Source of the DNA: Glandiceps talaboti
Lineage: Eukaryota > Hemichordata > Enteropneusta > Spengelidae
DNA: 64,000 nt
Direction: 5' to 3'
Assembly: GCF_964340395.1 (NCBI RefSeq)
Contig: NC_135564.1
Coordinates: forward strand, 6,927,861 to 6,991,860
Positions 61,623-64,000 of this stretch are shown here, piece after piece (the first letter of the stretch is position 1; the number at the start of each line of letters is the position of its first letter). Under the pieces are notes generated by a model, which searched no databases, was not told where the DNA came from, and saw nothing but the letters and a program-made list of their open reading frames with translations. The position numbers were made by a program, and so were the translations under genes.

Positions 61623-63075
61623 TACTCAAATAATTATCTAACATCAAAAATTTATCTCCCTCACCAAAGAACAAACAAACAAACAAACTGTTGTCACTTT
61701 TTGTGTGATATACAGACTGCAGAGATAATGCTGCTTCCAAAATATCAACTGCTGACGTTGAGGGCGCTGTACTATTACCCACTGAAACCAAATGTTTATC
61801 TTAGTGAAATGAGGTGATTTTGTTTATGTTGAAGCATTGTCAAACCAATACTACATGAATAATTGTATTATTTGAAAGATATTCTAATCCAATTAATATC
61901 AAACAACAAGATACCAAGACATTCTATCCCTTACTTTGTAATTTTTTGTTATCGCAAACTACTAAAATGCTGTTCGATTTCTCCTCAAATATTTTGAAAT
62001 TTTTGGAATTTTTTTCTTTTGAATTTTTTTTTCTTGGATGGTCTTTTAACAAACTTTATCATGAATTCACACAGAAAAAATACTTTAAAATAACATACAT
62101 CAAAACTAATAATAAATAAAATACAGTTTTTATCAAACTACATTTTTGTAGACATGTATTTCAAAACCAGAATACATTAATACAGTAGTATGGGATTTTG
62201 CTATAGAGTTTTGATTTAATACATTACTATGAATTTTAACATTAAAAAGTTCCGACCTTTGAACCCTGAGTGCTAAAAAATAATATAATTTTACAGATGG
62301 TAGTAAATTATTAGTCGTAAAATTATATTCTGTTTAGTCATTAAATTTAATATCTTCATACTAGTTATATTAAAATATTAAATGGAAAATTTTTGATAGT
62401 TTTTCTATGTCTTTTTTCACATCAAATTTTCATTTCCAGAGCAATAAATTCTATTGTGTGATATTACATTTCTATTTGCATTCCTAAGAATTGTATAACT
62501 CAAAAAAGTAATGTAAAGCTACTAAAAAAAAATTTCATTTAATTCCTATAAAAATATTTCATTCTTAATTCCTAGAAAAATATTTCATTCTTAATTCCAT
62601 GATAGGTTTATTTACAATATGTAATGTAGTGAGCCGTCAATATTACCCAAAGGGCATGAATTTCAAACCAAACATTAACATAAAACAGCTTTAAGAGTCT
62701 GTCGTTAGAATTTTATTGAATCTTTACAGTGCTTATAACTTTGATGGATATATTTACATGTAAATCTGTAAAATCCGTGACTATTGAATGGAAATACTGC
62801 TTTATTTGTTGGCAGATGTAATTATACTCGACTGTATTATTAAACAAAAATATGGGGGGTTTTTCCACATTGCACAAACAAGTGATCAATCATTCAAATC
62901 AAATCTTTTTTGTACACAGTGACATATTTTTTTTTAAAACTTACATAAAATGTATATGTTTGTGTATCACACTGCCTGTTTGTTTAGTGTATGCAAAATG
63001 TACATGTAGATGTTTGTACATGTATGTACAAAATGTAGTCACTCATGAACATACATGTAGACATGTACAGTACAC
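61623..63075. other. intron sequence, nothing recognised
   Basis: Very AT-rich. A small tandem duplication (ATATTTCATTCTTAATTCC) at about 62552-62598. Confidence 0.5.
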
Positions 63076-63080
63076 ACGCA

Positions 63081-63222
63081 CATACATACATACATATGCT
63101 CGCACATACACACTACATACATACATACATGCATACATACACGTGCACGCACATACACATACATACATACATACATACATACATACATACATACATACAT
63201 ACATACATACATACATACAATG

Positions 63223-63253
<31 letters not shown>

Positions 63254-63342
63254 CATACATACATACATATATACATACATACATACATACATACATACAT
63301 ACATACATACATACATACATACATACATACATACATACATAA
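63081..63342. repeat. (CATA)n microsatellite
   Basis: Interrupted CATA array of about 260 bases with GCAT, CACG and TATA variants. From 63343 to the window end nothing was recognised. Confidence 0.97.
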
Positions 63343-64000
63343 TGTATACATGTGCACACACATACACACTCACATTTGTACATTCATTGTACATGAAATT
63401 TATTTTCCAATTTTCAAGTATTCGATTCAATGCAAAAACAGAAAATCTGCTCCCAGCTTGTCAACAGCTACATGTGTATAACAACAACACATAAATCACA
63501 CAAAATGAAGAAAACAGAAGACAGGGTATTATGATAAAATGGTGAATGTAAACAAACACTTGAAACCAGTGTTACTCAGAATTTAAATTAGCCATAGTCT
63601 AGTGATATCAGTACATCCGATCTCAAAGTCTCTCTTTACAGGGTGAACAGATGATTTTATACTGTGTGTAACATGATCTAGACTACATTTTGTACATTTT
63701 GTAAATTAGACAATACTGGTGGTAACAATGATTTGTAACTTTGTAATTATCTTGTAATGAAAATATGGTCATGTTACATGTAATTGTTCATTTCTAATCT
63801 AAGTTGAAATGAACGACAGCATGTTGATTTCAGCCTATGCATTGTAAAGCCAGGGAAACTTACCAGAATAATACCAGGTAGTGAATGTGTTTTGTATGTG
63901 TACAATTGTTCCCATGGTTTAGCTACAGAGTACAACAGTATGGGGTGGAGCACTGTAACCCAAGTCAAAATCAACAAAGTCGGGTGTACTTCAGTACACC

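Noticed and set aside
63039-63494. HTYIHTYI and YVCMYVCM frames near the window end
   Set aside because: Translations of the CATA array.

Overview
This is eukaryotic, animal nuclear DNA: coding sequence comes in short exons with GT/AG borders, the rest is AT-rich and crowded with microsatellites, foldback elements and a tRNA-headed SINE, and the recognisable proteins are animal ones. The low GC, the very frequent TACATGTA-type palindromes and the lineage-specific immune-type receptor suggest a marine invertebrate, most likely a lophotrochozoan such as a mollusc; amphioxus or a hemichordate cannot be excluded. No taxon-specific marker was found, so this is inference.

Region 1 (1-6.4 kb, + strand) is the 3' part of a spliced receptor gene. 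Nine exons join in frame (605 residues plus stop, 5' end outside the window) to encode an N-terminal beta-rich/Ig-like segment, an EGF-like module, an Ig domain, a second EGF-like module, a HYR domain, one transmembrane helix and a cytoplasmic TIR domain with a basic tail. The ectodomain order recalls Tie-type receptors, but the cytoplasmic part is a TIR domain, not a kinase. A second, diverged copy of the C-terminal tail lies 0.3 kb downstream.

Region 2 (about 7.9-8.9 kb) is a CpG-richer patch holding the first coding exon (8249-8414, + strand) of an AGAP/centaurin-gamma type ArfGAP. The exon ends in a good phase-1 donor. I found no second exon, so the remaining 55.6 kb appears to be the first intron of this gene. 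A possible alternative first exon with a donor of the same phase lies at 53783-53807.

Region 3 (8.9-64 kb) is that intron. It holds no other gene I can support. It carries a 1.0-kb Harbinger-like element with TTA duplications and a short relative, two copies of a roughly 440-bp foldback element in opposite orientation, a long-armed MITE at 17.6 kb, two copies of a microsatellite-associated element 35 kb apart, a SINE whose central domain is doubled, a triple array of hairpin-bearing repeats, a near-perfect 40-bp-arm hairpin, many diverged tandem duplications and very long simple repeats. Three sites match the DR1 nuclear-receptor motif.
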